From the NCBI RefSeq assembly GCF_002025665.1, contig NZ_CP018786.1, forward strand, positions 2,914,001-2,978,000: 64,000 nt of DNA, in the 5' to 3' direction. The translations under genes were made by a program, and so were the position numbers. The notes under the pieces were generated by a model that was not told the origin of the DNA, ran no database searches, and saw only the letters and a program-made list of their open reading frames with translations. The DNA comes from Chryseobacterium indologenes (GTDB lineage: Bacteria; Bacteroidota; Bacteroidia; Flavobacteriales; Weeksellaceae). How positions within the stretch are numbered: position 1 is the stretch's first letter; every line of letters starts with the position of its first letter. Shown piece by piece: positions 8,646 through 20,062 of this stretch.

Positions 8646-8695
8646 TATTGTATTAAAATCTGCCTGATGTAAACAATCTGGATATAAAAGTCTAT

Positions 8696-9265
8696 CTATT
8701 TAGCAGCTGTAGTGATTTTATTGAATGCATAAGGCACTACTCCTATTCCCAATGTAAGTAAAACACCAACGAGATCATTCAGATTGGGAAAATCACTTAC
8801 ATCAAAATAGTTCCAGATGGCGAATGTCGTGAGAACACACGCAAGACCTACAGACACTAACCCACTTATAAACGCAAGAAAACGACTTACACTTGTATTA
8901 GGTTTTTCGGTATTAGAATCTGAAGTGTTATTAAGTGTTGCAGCGGCTCCCTTCATGACCTGCTGACTTTCAGGAGAAGCGGCTAAAAAAGCTTCTGTTT
9001 GTTTTGTTTTTTCTACCTCTATCTGAACATTAGCATCTTTATCCAAAAGAAGATCTTTTAAAGAGACTTTATCTTTTTTTAGTTTAAAAAAGACAAGACA
9101 GGTAATTAACAGGAAGAGCAAAATAGGCGAAATTGCAATCCATTTTTCAGCATCTGTTATAGGCATTGGCTTTGGTACAGGTAATGTTTTACCAGTTGGT
9201 TGTCCATACATAACGACAGAAGTAAAAAGTGTGGTCAATAATAAAAGAAAATTCAATGGTTTCAT
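8696..9265 (-). CDS. Membrane protein of unknown function
   Basis: A 189-residue protein that I do not recognise. It has an N-terminal signal sequence (residues 1-21), a membrane segment at about 43-60, a charged polar stretch with Gln/Glu/Lys/Thr-rich sequence (about 62-125), and two further membrane segments near 128-150 and 162-180. The polar stretch between the membrane parts probably lies in the cytoplasm. It is transcribed alone. Two short palindromes lie 75-125 bases upstream. Confidence 0.7.
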   Translation of the reverse strand: MKPLNFLLLLTTLFTSVVMYGQPTGKTLPVPKPMPITDAEKWIAISPILLFLLITCLVFFKLKKDKVSLKDLLLDKDANVQIEVEKTKQTEAFLAASPESQQVMKGAAATLNNTSDSNTEKPNTSVSRFLAFISGLVSVGLACVLTTFAIWNYFDVSDFPNLNDLVGVLLTLGIGVVPYAFNKITTAAK

Positions 9266-9325
9266 AGGGATTAGTTTTGGGGTTGTTATTATTTTTTAAA
9301 CTTCATCTGAATATACTTTACAGCA

Positions 9326-9390
9326 TACAATGTATTTCATCACAAATTTTGTGATTATATAACAACCAGTCAATTACCCAAATGGGTAAT
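9326..9390 (-). promoter_or_regulatory. Palindromes upstream of the 8696-9265 gene
   Basis: Three perfect short palindromes lie in 65 bases: ATACAATGTAT (9326-9336), ATCACAAATTTTGTGAT (9339-9355) and ATTACCCAAATGGGTAAT (9373-9390). They occupy the promoter region of the membrane-protein gene starting at 9265, so one or more may be operators. No regulator can be named. Confidence 0.3.
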
Positions 9391-9472
9391 ATCCTATCAA
9401 AAACAATCCTGATATATAGCCTTAAAAACGAAGTATTTACAGATAGTCAATTATAGAGTTAACTTTCTATTA

Positions 9473-11272
9473 TCAATTTCCAAAATTGACAAAATGAGGA
9501 ACATCCGTGGCAAAGCTGTTCATAGGTAAAAGATTATTTCTGTTACTGTTAAAATCAAAAACAGAATTATTATCAAAAGGAACACGTGGATAATACATGA
9601 AAGAAATCTGAATCCTGTTGAAAACCAGATAGGGATTATTAATTAAAACACCTATTCCGATTTTTGTATTGGCTTTGGTTTTCAATAGTTTATCATCGGG
9701 CATTCCCAGCCAGCCCACTGCGGTAGTTAAATAAGGACTGAAATGGAAATTCTTCCATGTTTTATTAATAAACAACTGGAGCTGATATCTTAACACTATT
9801 TTTTTGGTTCCGATATAATCTGCATTATAAACAGGAAACTCGTCTGCAGAAGAAAGGTTTATCCGATCCTTATAAGAGTAATTATGCTGCGGATTTCCAA
9901 GGGCTAGTGTTGGAGAGAAAAAATGTCTTGCTTTGGCAAATTTCCAGTCCATAAGGTTGGTAAAATAAGTTCCGTCAAAGCGGAAAGATTCCCTATTCTG
10001 GCTATCTTCATTAAAAAACCTTCCAAACTGTGCTTTTACAGTGAAATACCCCAACTTTGTAAAACGGCCGTAAGATGCTGAAATCCCCACATACGGATTC
10101 ACTTCTTTATTTCTTGATAAGCCTCCGGCAATAACGTTTACAGAATTACCGTAAGCAATATCCTCAGGCAAATCATACTGGAAAATATTCTTCTGAACTG
10201 AAAAGTTTCTCTGAATAAACCCAACAGACATCAGAAAACTGTTGTAAGAGCTGAAATATTTATACTGATCAATTCCAGGGCTGTCTTTGTACTGATAATT
10301 CTGGAATCTTCCTATAATGGCAATATTACTGGATATTTTTTCACTAGGATCAGAGGAAACCGGAATCTGATAACCACCCCATAAATCCTGACTGTATACT
10401 TTGATCTGAACTTCAGGAAAAGTGGTATCCGTACCTATAGGAAGTAAAACTTTTCGTAAAAAATATTCAAAAGTAAAACCTCCCGCCCACTTCGTTAAAG
10501 GTGAGAAAAAGTCTCTTCTAAGGCTGAAATTAATTCTTTCATTTCTCGAAAAATCCCTTTCCCCAAGAATCTGGGCATTGATATAAGTCCCAAAAAGATT
10601 ATAAGTGGTATAGCTTCCTAAAAGATAATCCTGCTTTTCTTTAGAATCGTTTCTGTAAAGGAAGTCCAGAGTATGTCCCAGTCCCAGTACATTCTCTTCA
10701 GTAACTCCCAAACCAATTTTACTTCCGGAATAACTGATTCTTGGTTTCAGGCTCCAGGAATCAAGGACCTTTACAACAACATCTATAGAATCTTTACTGG
10801 AAGTACTGTCTGAAACACTGATATTAACTCTGTTTATAAAAGGCATTGCTCTCAGCAAACGTTCAGATTCATAGAGCTTTTGGGCATTATATTCTTCTCC
10901 TTCTTCAAAAAGCAAAAAATTATTAACTGTCGATCTTCTCGTACTGGAATGAAGGTGATCCTTTATCCAATCATACCATTTCCCTATTTCCTTGCTGTCT
11001 TTAGAGCCATAGCCAAAAGGGTCAATGGTTTCTATCCTGATATTTCTGATAATTTTTTTGTTATATGTGTTTTGCAAAAGTTTTTCAGTATTGGACTTAA
11101 CGGATGTAGAATCCGGCTCTCTACGGAATATAAAGCGGTGAATGAATTTGGTAACTTTTCTTTTATCTGAAAATTCTTCTATTTTATAATAAAGTGAATC
11201 TTTCTTCTCCTGTGCATTTAAAAAGAAAAAACCACTTAAAAAGAAAATCAGAGTTATAGTCGTTTTAGTCAT
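9473..11272 (-). CDS. Outer-membrane beta-barrel protein with POTRA-like N-terminus
   Basis: A 599-residue protein. Residues 1-20 are a signal peptide ending NAQ. Residues about 70-175 look like one POTRA-type module (NKKIIRNIRIETIDPFG, then YNAQKLYESERLLRAMPFI, then DVVVKVLDSW). The rest (about 180-599) is rich in alternating amphipathic strands with aromatic ends, as in 16-stranded barrels of the BamA/TamA/ShlB superfamily. Most BamA homologues have five POTRA domains, so this is a short relative. It stands alone, so the transported or inserted substrate is unknown. Confidence 0.8.
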   Translation of the reverse strand: MTKTTITLIFFLSGFFFLNAQEKKDSLYYKIEEFSDKRKVTKFIHRFIFRREPDSTSVKSNTEKLLQNTYNKKIIRNIRIETIDPFGYGSKDSKEIGKWYDWIKDHLHSSTRRSTVNNFLLFEEGEEYNAQKLYESERLLRAMPFINRVNISVSDSTSSKDSIDVVVKVLDSWSLKPRISYSGSKIGLGVTEENVLGLGHTLDFLYRNDSKEKQDYLLGSYTTYNLFGTYINAQILGERDFSRNERINFSLRRDFFSPLTKWAGGFTFEYFLRKVLLPIGTDTTFPEVQIKVYSQDLWGGYQIPVSSDPSEKISSNIAIIGRFQNYQYKDSPGIDQYKYFSSYNSFLMSVGFIQRNFSVQKNIFQYDLPEDIAYGNSVNVIAGGLSRNKEVNPYVGISASYGRFTKLGYFTVKAQFGRFFNEDSQNRESFRFDGTYFTNLMDWKFAKARHFFSPTLALGNPQHNYSYKDRINLSSADEFPVYNADYIGTKKIVLRYQLQLFINKTWKNFHFSPYLTTAVGWLGMPDDKLLKTKANTKIGIGVLINNPYLVFNRIQISFMYYPRVPFDNNSVFDFNSNRNNLLPMNSFATDVPHFVNFGN

Positions 11273-11407
11273 TAGTCATCAAAATTCAATTCAGTTTGTA
11301 GTATCAATTTATACGCCAATAAGGCTTAAACACCTACCACATTTAGGAAATTTTTCTATGTACAACTTACTTTATTTAATAGTCACATTTTTTTATATAG
11401 CTTTATG

Positions 11408-11725
11408 TCAGATGATGCCTAACATCGTTATTACATTCAGCGTGAGAGAAAACAATAGTAAAACAACCAATTCTTTCGAAAAATGGTTCTCTTTCTTGTA
11501 GATCTTGTTTATTATGAATGATAACCCTATAAATAGTAATCCTGCCACCACCAAAAAAATACTTCGGACTATTAATGCCGGAATACATTCATTTTCTATC
11601 ATCTGATTCCAATTTTCATTTGATCCTATCCAAAGTCTTGATATCCCTATTAAGCTTAGAAATCCAACTGCATAAATAACACTTTTTAAAAGAAAGAAAG
11701 TACTTGTTTTATTGATGTATTCCAT
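11408..11725 (-). CDS. Small membrane protein of unknown function
   Basis: A 105-residue protein with three clear hydrophobic segments (about residues 10-31, 48-70 and 84-105), a charged loop YKKENHFSKE before the last, and no recognisable domain. It is transcribed alone on the minus strand. The coding assignment rests on length, a proper ATG and the even spacing of membrane segments. Confidence 0.55.
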   Translation of the reverse strand: MEYINKTSTFFLLKSVIYAVGFLSLIGISRLWIGSNENWNQMIENECIPALIVRSIFLVVAGLLFIGLSFIINKIYKKENHFSKELVVLLLFSLTLNVITMLGII

Positions 11726-12125
11726 TCAGATTATAAAATATAAGCTAAAATTATAAAAAAAATTCCTTCTATAGCTTAAAAAAGAAATACATCACTGCAA
11801 CCCAATCTTTTTTAATGCCATGGGCATATCTTATGGTACTGTGGCTGCTTGACTCAATGATTTATACCTTGGTTATTATCATGTCTACCACCGTAATTAT
11901 TTATAAAGAATATTATTTTTTCCATTTCTTCTTTTTTTAACTGTTTTAAATCCTTTTAAAAAGCTCCAGAACCTAAATAAATACAGTGAAAATACGTATT
12001 CTTACTTTTAATAAGATCAATAGTTTTGTTTTTACGGAAAACCATAATGAGATAAACCCATTACAAGTTAATTTTACAAACACTATCCCACAAATAGCAG
12101 AATAATATTTATAAATGTCAAATAA
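11726..12125. other. Intergenic region, nothing recognised
   Basis: About 400 AT-rich bases between the small membrane protein and the helicase, which are divergent. I see no convincing ORF, hairpin or repeat. A weak -7-like box (TAATTTTA, 12069-12076) lies about 50 bases before the helicase start. Confidence 0.5.
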
Positions 12126-14519
12126 ATGACGACAGAAGAAATAAGAGAAATAGCAATAGACAGTTGCCAAAACTATTATGAATATCTACAGAATAACAAT
12201 AAAGGTATCCAGGAAGTTGATGTTTTTGATTTAGAATATTTGCCAGGCAGGCATACCGTGATTAAGCTTCGTTTGTCTGCAAAGCTTTTTGATACAGAAG
12301 CTGTTTTTTTCAGGAATTTCCGCAATGGTAAAGATTATGATTCCACAGAAATTAAAATTATTGAATACGACAATGATAAAAATATACTTTTAATTAAGCC
12401 TTCTGACAATATATCCCCGGATTTCACTGGACTACATAAAAATGACCTTAAAGTAGTCTCTGATCTGAAGTTCCTGGTTGAAAGAGTAAAAGACTGGTAT
12501 GTACATAATGGAAGCAAGCTCTCCTTACCTACTAGAGCATCAAAATACTCAGAGGACTTTCAGAATATTGATTTTTTTCCGGAGAAAAATCTTCAACCTT
12601 CCGAAAACCAAAAACAGTCTTTAAAAAATATTTTCACATCTCCCTTTTCTTATATCTGGGGAGCTCCCGGTACAGGGAAAACCCAATTTGTTCTTGCCTA
12701 TGCAGTGCTCCATTATATCAAAAAAGGGGATACAATTGCCATTTTAGCTCCCACTAATAATGCGATTGAGCAAGTGTTAAAAGGGATCATTAAAATGACT
12801 GATAAGGCAGGGATCGACAGAAAACAAATTATACGTCTGGGAACACCCTCGAAAAAATTTGCTGAGGAATTTCCGGAAGTCTGTGAAGAAAAAGGGGTTC
12901 AAAAAAAGCTGGCTGAAATAGATAAACAAATTGATATTCTGGAGCGAATGTTAAATTTTCAAAATCAGCAGCAAGCCATTGACAGATTTATAAACTTAAC
13001 TCCTGAATTTGATGATTTAATTGAACTTTCTGAGCGTACAAAACAAGATACAGACTCATTGGCTGAGGTGAATATCGTATTCAGAAAAAAGGAAATAGAG
13101 GTTAAGTTACTTTCTGAAAACAGCATTAAAGAAGCTCAACAGCTGGAAAAAAATATTGTTAAAATAAATTCTATTTCCCATAAGATTATCAAAGCATTCA
13201 GCAGTAAACCAACGCGTGCAGAAAAGGAAGTTTATGAGATTAGAAAGAGAATTTATGATTTCAATAAAGATCTGGAATATTCGAAATATGAACTCTCTGA
13301 AATCAGTAAGAAAAGAACGGTTCAAGAGAGAGATTTAGCTGAGATTCAGAAAAAAGTATCTGTAAAAATCACTAATCTGATTGACCAGACCAAATTTCTT
13401 CCGGAAGTTCAGTCGGTTCTTTCTAAACTGTCCGTCACAAATATAAAAGAAATTAAAAAAAAGGCAGATACTATACTCCTTCAAAAAAGAGATAAGTTAG
13501 AAGTTGACACGCATCTATTTTCAGAATATAAAAATCACAGCTCAGTTGTAATAGAATCTGAATTGGAAAGATATCTGCATTTAAGAGCTAAGCTAGCTAT
13601 TTCATCTACTGAAGAGCGTTTGAAATCCGTCAATATAATTGCATGCACTTTAGATGGCTATATTGGACGTTACGCAGAATCAAAGTTGAATGTTGAGCAT
13701 ATTTTTCTGGATGAAGCAGGTTATGCCAATATTATTAAAGCTTTGACATTGTTTAATCATTCAACGCCCATTTCATTTCTAGGGGATCACAAGCAATTAC
13801 CTCCGGTTTGTGAAATCAATGATAGCAGTATTGAAAGGGATGGCAAGTTTTATAATATGTTTTTATGGGCTCAGTCTGCCATTTTCCTGGACACTCTTTT
13901 TTCAAAATCAAAGGATTTCTCCAGAAATCAGTACCTGGACAATTCGGAATTCAAATCTGAAAATATTTCAAAGACTTCTTTAAATGCGACCTATAGATTC
14001 GGGAATAATCTGGCTCAAATTCTGTCTAAACATGTTTATGAAAACGACTTTAGCTCCAATAATCCGAAAGGTGAAACCCAGATACAGTATATTAATGCTA
14101 AAAAAGCTGAAGGACCAAAATCAAGAGTATCAATGAATGAAGTTTCAGAAATAAGCAAACTTGTTCATAGCCTTAAAAAAAATGGAACGGAGGACTTTGT
14201 CATTTTAACCCCTTATAAAAAACAAATAAGATTACTCAACAATTCTTTACCACAAGAAAGAAATGATTTGAAAATCCTCACTGTTCATGGCTCTCAGGGC
14301 AGAGAATGGGATACTGTAATTTTAAGTATTGTTGACACTTATGATAAATGGTTTGTTGATACTACAATTCCTATTTCCAAAGGTCTTAATCTGGTTAATA
14401 CTGCTGTGAGTAGAGCTAAACGAAATTTAATTGTAGTGTGTGACAAAAATTATTGGGCAGCGCAAAGTGGGCAGCTTGTCACTGAACTTATCAATTGCGG
14501 AAAAGAGATAAAAAATTAA
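12126..14519 (+). CDS. SF1 (UPF1/DNA2-like) helicase with coiled-coil insert
   Basis: A 797-residue superfamily 1 helicase. Motif I is GAPGTGKT (about residue 180), followed by LAPTNNAIEQVL (motif Ia). Motif II is LDEAG (about 529), motif III GDHKQLPPV, motif IV region LNATYRFG, and motifs V/VI HGSQGREWD and NTAVSRAKRNLIVV. Between motifs Ia and II lies a long charged helical insert (about 260-470), probably coiled coil. Residues 1-150 form an unassigned N-terminal domain. It has no partner gene in an operon. Such lone large SF1 helicases occur in RNA/DNA repair and in phage-defence loci; nothing here decides between them. Confidence 0.88.
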   Translation: MTTEEIREIAIDSCQNYYEYLQNNNKGIQEVDVFDLEYLPGRHTVIKLRLSAKLFDTEAVFFRNFRNGKDYDSTEIKIIEYDNDKNILLIKPSDNISPDFTGLHKNDLKVVSDLKFLVERVKDWYVHNGSKLSLPTRASKYSEDFQNIDFFPEKNLQPSENQKQSLKNIFTSPFSYIWGAPGTGKTQFVLAYAVLHYIKKGDTIAILAPTNNAIEQVLKGIIKMTDKAGIDRKQIIRLGTPSKKFAEEFPEVCEEKGVQKKLAEIDKQIDILERMLNFQNQQQAIDRFINLTPEFDDLIELSERTKQDTDSLAEVNIVFRKKEIEVKLLSENSIKEAQQLEKNIVKINSISHKIIKAFSSKPTRAEKEVYEIRKRIYDFNKDLEYSKYELSEISKKRTVQERDLAEIQKKVSVKITNLIDQTKFLPEVQSVLSKLSVTNIKEIKKKADTILLQKRDKLEVDTHLFSEYKNHSSVVIESELERYLHLRAKLAISSTEERLKSVNIIACTLDGYIGRYAESKLNVEHIFLDEAGYANIIKALTLFNHSTPISFLGDHKQLPPVCEINDSSIERDGKFYNMFLWAQSAIFLDTLFSKSKDFSRNQYLDNSEFKSENISKTSLNATYRFGNNLAQILSKHVYENDFSSNNPKGETQIQYINAKKAEGPKSRVSMNEVSEISKLVHSLKKNGTEDFVILTPYKKQIRLLNNSLPQERNDLKILTVHGSQGREWDTVILSIVDTYDKWFVDTTIPISKGLNLVNTAVSRAKRNLIVVCDKNYWAAQSGQLVTELINCGKEIKN

Positions 14520-14598
14520 TATGATCTCACTCATAACCGATGGAGTAGAATTATTTTATTTTTAAGTCTTGTTTATAATTACATTTTACCTAAAACTG

Positions 14599-14632
14599 AA
14601 TAAGCTTTCTGTCAGCGGAAAGCTTATTTTAA
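14599..14632 (+). terminator. Intrinsic terminator after the helicase
   Basis: Arms AATAAGCTTTC and GAAAGCTTATT with an 8-9 base loop and a following T run. Confidence 0.75.
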
Positions 14633-14816
14633 TTTTAAGTCATAAATTCTGCAAAACGCGCTACAACCTTCTATCAAACTATTTTACAGTGTTTTATGAT
14701 TTCATTTTGATTTTCGCTGCATCATTCATCAGTGGAAGCTAACTTAAATCATAAAACAATAGCATCCGGTACGACCTTTTTTGCTTATTTTTACTCATTA
14801 TAAATAAAAATAATAC

Positions 14817-15302
14817 ATGAAAAAAATCGTACTTACGGGAATAGCAGTTTTAGGAGGGTTTCTAACAGCAAATGCACAGTGTAAACCCGTAACCGCCCTT
14901 GCAGAAAATTTTGATGCCTGGAAAGATATTAATAAATGCTGGACTGCTCAGGCTGGGAAAGCGATGCTGTATGCAAGTGATAAAAGAATTATATTCTATT
15001 CAATGAGCAATCCTGGAGAAAATATGTATCTGGTAACACCGGAAATTAAAGCCGGAACCTATACGCTGTCCCTTGATCTTTCTGATAATGGAGGAGAAAC
15101 TACTTTAGAACTTTTTTCAGTGGACAACCCTTCTGATGTAAAAACCTATGTTTCAATCACGAAACCTTCCAAAATAACAGGTGAGAAAAAAACATTTACT
15201 GTTTCTTTGAAAAAAGATTCCCATTTAGGTTTGAAAGTTATGCTGAATGGAGTACATCAGGCGGTTTATATGGATAACTTGTCTCTACAGGCAAAGAAAT
15301 AG
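14817..15302 (+). CDS. Small secreted beta-sandwich-like protein
   Basis: A 161-residue protein with a clear signal peptide (residues 1-20, ending ANAQ). The mature part begins with a Cys and reads like one carbohydrate-binding or choice-of-anchor module: ENFDAWKDINKCW, then GTYTLSLDLSDNGGETTLEL, and VYMDNLSL at the end. These patterns are typical of jelly-roll domains attached to T9SS proteins, but here the domain stands alone and no sorting domain is present. Two Cys (mature residue 1 and the one in KCW) could pair. It is monocistronic and has a strong terminator. Confidence 0.75.
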   Translation: MKKIVLTGIAVLGGFLTANAQCKPVTALAENFDAWKDINKCWTAQAGKAMLYASDKRIIFYSMSNPGENMYLVTPEIKAGTYTLSLDLSDNGGETTLELFSVDNPSDVKTYVSITKPSKITGEKKTFTVSLKKDSHLGLKVMLNGVHQAVYMDNLSLQAKK

Positions 15303-15329
15303 AGACTTATGCTCTATTTTTCACTCATA

Positions 15330-15362
15330 AAAAAGCATCTGTTTTTACAGATGCTTTTTCTA
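15330..15362 (+). terminator. Intrinsic terminator
   Basis: Perfect 13-bp arms AAAAAGCATCTGT / ACAGATGCTTTTT around a TTTT loop. Confidence 0.85.
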
Positions 15363-15601
15363 ATTATTATGCTGTACCATTCCAGTTTGAATGATAAATA
15401 GTAAATTCAATTGATCTGGTATTGCTGTACTCAGGTTATGGAGAGAATGATAAATTGTATTCTCATTACCATCATTACACATTGCCGCTTCATATCCGGA
15501 CTGTGAAGGTTGTAATGACTCTATATAAGCGACAGTCATTTTATACTGTTGTCCAGATACCGTTATCTGAAGTACCAGATAAAAAAATAATTGTTTTTCA
15601 T
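15360..15601 (-). pseudogene. Decayed F5/8 type C (discoidin) domain fragment
   Basis: On the minus strand, pieces of one domain can be read across three frames. From ATG 15601 comes a short start that soon needs a frame change (SGTSDNGIWTTV). Then a long piece: YKMTVAYIESLQPSQSGYEA, followed by AMCNDGNENTIYHS and PDQLNLLF. After another shift comes IYHSNWNGTA and a stop near 15367. The DGNENTIYHS and PDQL patterns are the hallmarks of F5/8C (discoidin-like) carbohydrate-binding domains. At least two frameshifts and loss of the rest of the protein mark it as a relic. Confidence 0.5.
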
Positions 15602-15660
15602 AGCTTATAAAATATAATCGAATTTATTCTTACTGTTAATATGGCAATGCATTATAAACA

Positions 15661-15686
15661 AAAAAACAGCATTTCTGCTGTTTTAA
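15661..15686 (-). terminator. katG terminator
   Basis: Arms AAAACAGCA and TGCTGTTTT around TTTC, nine bases after the katG stop on the minus strand. Confidence 0.75.
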
Positions 15687-15694
15687 TATATACA

Positions 15695-17986
<2,292 letters not shown>

Positions 17987-18013
17987 TTATTTATTTTTAT
18001 GTGCTACTTAAGT

Positions 18014-18028
18014 ATATGATTATTATAA
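18014..18028 (-). promoter_or_regulatory. PerR-box-like sequence before katG
   Basis: On the minus strand TTATAATAATCATAT matches 13 of 15 positions of the PerR consensus TTATAATNATTATAA. PerR commonly represses katG. The region is very AT-rich, so a chance match is possible. Confidence 0.35.
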
Positions 18029-18071
18029 ACATATTTCAGCACTAATTGACTCTATTTTCCAATTAACAGTC

Positions 18072-18878
18072 TTAATCAGATACTTTAAATACCGATACAG
18101 AAACCTTTCCATCGGTTAATAAGGTTAAATTAACTCCTCCAGTTTCAATAGCAAAAGCAATTGTTTCCCCGGCATTAAGTTTAATAAGACCAGTCAAAGT
18201 TGTAGAAGTTACGGGAACCGCAGCAAGGGTAACTCCTAATATGGAAACCCGTACTGCATCAAATACTTTTTCCTCAAATACCATCGTTCCATTTTTTAAA
18301 ATCCCCATTTTTTTACCTCCCAGAATACTCAAATCTATACCTCCAGCCAATTGCGTTTCAAATGACACTTCATAAATTCCATTTTTAGCTGCTGTATACA
18401 CTCCAGTATTGAGAAGGGAAGCAGTTCCTGTCTTCACATCTTGCGAAGAAAGATCGATCTTATTCCAGTTAGTACCTGAAATTCCAAGATTTACTAATGA
18501 CCAGGCTCCATCTTTGGATGCATATAAAGACGTTCCTGAATTACTTGAATTATCTTTTAGACCTACCCATACTGCATTTACTGCATCATAATAATAAAAT
18601 CCTGCAGAAGTAACATTAATGGTTTTGGGAGAAACTGTGGTTACAGCAGATGTAGCAAATACCATAATCCCATTTTGTGCCATATTGTAAGCAAGATCTT
18701 TACCCTTTAACTGATCACCAGTAAGCCTTGGAGGTAAAAAGCCATCCTGAACTGCCGGGTCAGTAGCTTTTCCAACAACGTCAAACGTTCCTGCTGGTGT
18801 AGCCGTATTTATCCCAACCTGGCTATAGGATACGGTAGAATAAAGAAATGAAAGTAGTACAAGATAAACTTTTCGCAT
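18072..18878 (-). CDS. Secreted VGINTxTP-type protein
   Basis: A 268-residue protein with a signal peptide (residues 1-19, ending SYSQ) directly followed by VGINTATPAGTFDVVG. That motif opens many large flavobacterial secreted proteins that resemble phage tail-fibre heads. The sequence LPPRLTGDQLKGKD next to it is also typical. The C-terminal part (about 130-268) reads as a beta-rich C1q/TNF-like module (GVYTAAKNGIYEVSFETQL). No T9SS sorting domain is visible. A cluster of palindromic half-sites lies about 225-300 bases upstream. Function unknown; surface or extracellular. Confidence 0.8.
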   Translation of the reverse strand: MRKVYLVLLSFLYSTVSYSQVGINTATPAGTFDVVGKATDPAVQDGFLPPRLTGDQLKGKDLAYNMAQNGIMVFATSAVTTVSPKTINVTSAGFYYYDAVNAVWVGLKDNSSNSGTSLYASKDGAWSLVNLGISGTNWNKIDLSSQDVKTGTASLLNTGVYTAAKNGIYEVSFETQLAGGIDLSILGGKKMGILKNGTMVFEEKVFDAVRVSILGVTLAAVPVTSTTLTGLIKLNAGETIAFAIETGGVNLTLLTDGKVSVSVFKVSD

Positions 18879-19102
18879 ATTTTTAATATTTAGAATTGAA
18901 AAATTAAAAGCACAAATCCTGATTAATAGTTATTAAGTAAAAATTTACTTTCTATCATTACTCCTGTTTTCTAGACTAAAAAATATTTAGAGAAAAAATT
19001 TCTCTCTAAATATTTCATCTTTAGTTTTTAGAACCACATTAACTATTACACAATATCTAATCATTAATCTAATTCAAATTTCCACTAATTATCATATAGA
19101 AG

Positions 19103-19175
19103 CAAAATTAGCATGTAGAGATTAATGGCTACAGATGTATGATAAAAACTACATCTTGTAAATAAAATACGACAC
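19103..19175 (-). promoter_or_regulatory. Cluster of operator-like half-sites with a -7 box (minus strand)
   Basis: On the minus strand the 20-mer ATGTAGTTTTTATCATACAT (plus coordinates 19135-19154) resembles the island operator. Two weaker look-alikes overlap it (19113-19134 and 19156-19175). A perfect -7 box TAATTTTG is at 19110-19103, but the gap is 24 bases, not the 29-31 seen elsewhere. It points at the VGINT gene starting at 18878, leaving a leader of about 220 bases. Confidence 0.35.
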
Positions 19176-19212
19176 TATATAGACTTAATCTGTTTTTACT
19201 ATGAGAATAAAA

Positions 19213-19241
19213 AAAGAGTATACCCATCAGATATACTCTTT
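19213..19241 (-). terminator. Intrinsic terminator of the HTH pair
   Basis: Arms AAAGAGTATA and TATACTCTTT, downstream of the minus-strand gene ending at 19304. Confidence 0.7.
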
Positions 19242-19303
19242 AAAAACTTAGAAAAAAACGAAGTAATATATACCCTTATTACTTTAGGATGAAAAGATGC
19301 AGA

Positions 19304-19636
19304 TTATACTAAAAAGATACGTTTCCATTTTGTAACAGTATTTCTGCTTAATTTAAAATGCTTGGCTAGCTGACTATTATTTAATTTATGTGTTTTTTGA
19401 TAATCAAGAATTTCAAAAATGGTCTTCTTATCATAAGATTTGAACTTCTGGCTTTTAGATAATACATCAAAAAAAATAATATTATTAATCTTTAAAACAT
19501 CAGACAGGGACATGGTATCTTTTGATAAATATTTCTTTACATATTCCCTTTTATCCGGACATTTAGACTCTATGAAATCATGGTAAATCCTTTTATAATT
19601 AGGTCCCGTATTTATTGTTTGTACTTGCTTATCCAT
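19304..19636 (-). CDS. Small HTH protein, second of a coupled pair
   Basis: A 110-residue protein. The start (NYKRIYHDFIESKCPDKREY) and the C-terminal helix-turn-helix (LNNSQLAKHFKLSRNTVTKW) match a small protein family frequent in Chryseobacterium that looks like a transposase-derived or Fis-like DNA-binding domain without a catalytic domain. Its start overlaps the end of the preceding gene by 25 bases, so the two are probably translationally coupled. A regulatory role is inferred from the HTH only. Confidence 0.7.
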   Translation of the reverse strand: MDKQVQTINTGPNYKRIYHDFIESKCPDKREYVKKYLSKDTMSLSDVLKINNIIFFDVLSKSQKFKSYDKKTIFEILDYQKTHKLNNSQLAKHFKLSRNTVTKWKRIFLV

Positions 19637-20031
19637 TTATTCAATGTTGATTTGGGAATTCCGTAATGATTAATGATTTCAAGTTGGGTTTTCTGTTTAT
19701 TTTCCAGGAGCTCCAACATATAGTCTATAATTTCCTTTGTATATAAACTTTTCCGGAACTGAGGCAGTTTTGATTTTACTATATTTTTATTCTGGCTGCC
19801 AACTGGAGCATATAATATTAAATGATTGGAATAGAGACGGAAAAAATCATATTCCAATAATTTTGACCATTTTAGCAGTACATCCACATCCAATGATTTC
19901 ATGGAATACATTTCCAGAATCTCTTTTTCTGTTGAATGTAAGAATCTGCATATTCTGCTCATATCAATATCTTGTTCATTTACACGCTCATATACCAAAG
20001 CTCCGATATGAATATCTTTTAAATTTTCCAT
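19612..20031 (-). CDS. Small HTH protein, first of a coupled pair
   Basis: About 139 residues from ATG 20031 (MENLKDIHIG); an upstream ATG at 20052 is less likely. The N-terminal half (IGALVYERVNEQDIDMSRIC, then EMYSMKSLDVDVLLKWSKLL) resembles a winged XRE-like domain. The C-terminal half (QKTQLEIINHYGIPKSTLNK) is a transposase-type helix-turn-helix. The combination followed by LEYDFFRLYSNHLILYAP is a pattern I know from many Chryseobacterium proteins paired with a second HTH gene as here. Target unknown. Confidence 0.7.
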   Translation of the reverse strand: MENLKDIHIGALVYERVNEQDIDMSRICRFLHSTEKEILEMYSMKSLDVDVLLKWSKLLEYDFFRLYSNHLILYAPVGSQNKNIVKSKLPQFRKSLYTKEIIDYMLELLENKQKTQLEIINHYGIPKSTLNKWISKYKQ

Positions 20032-20062
20032 TTTAAATATATTTATATTCAAAAAACAACTG

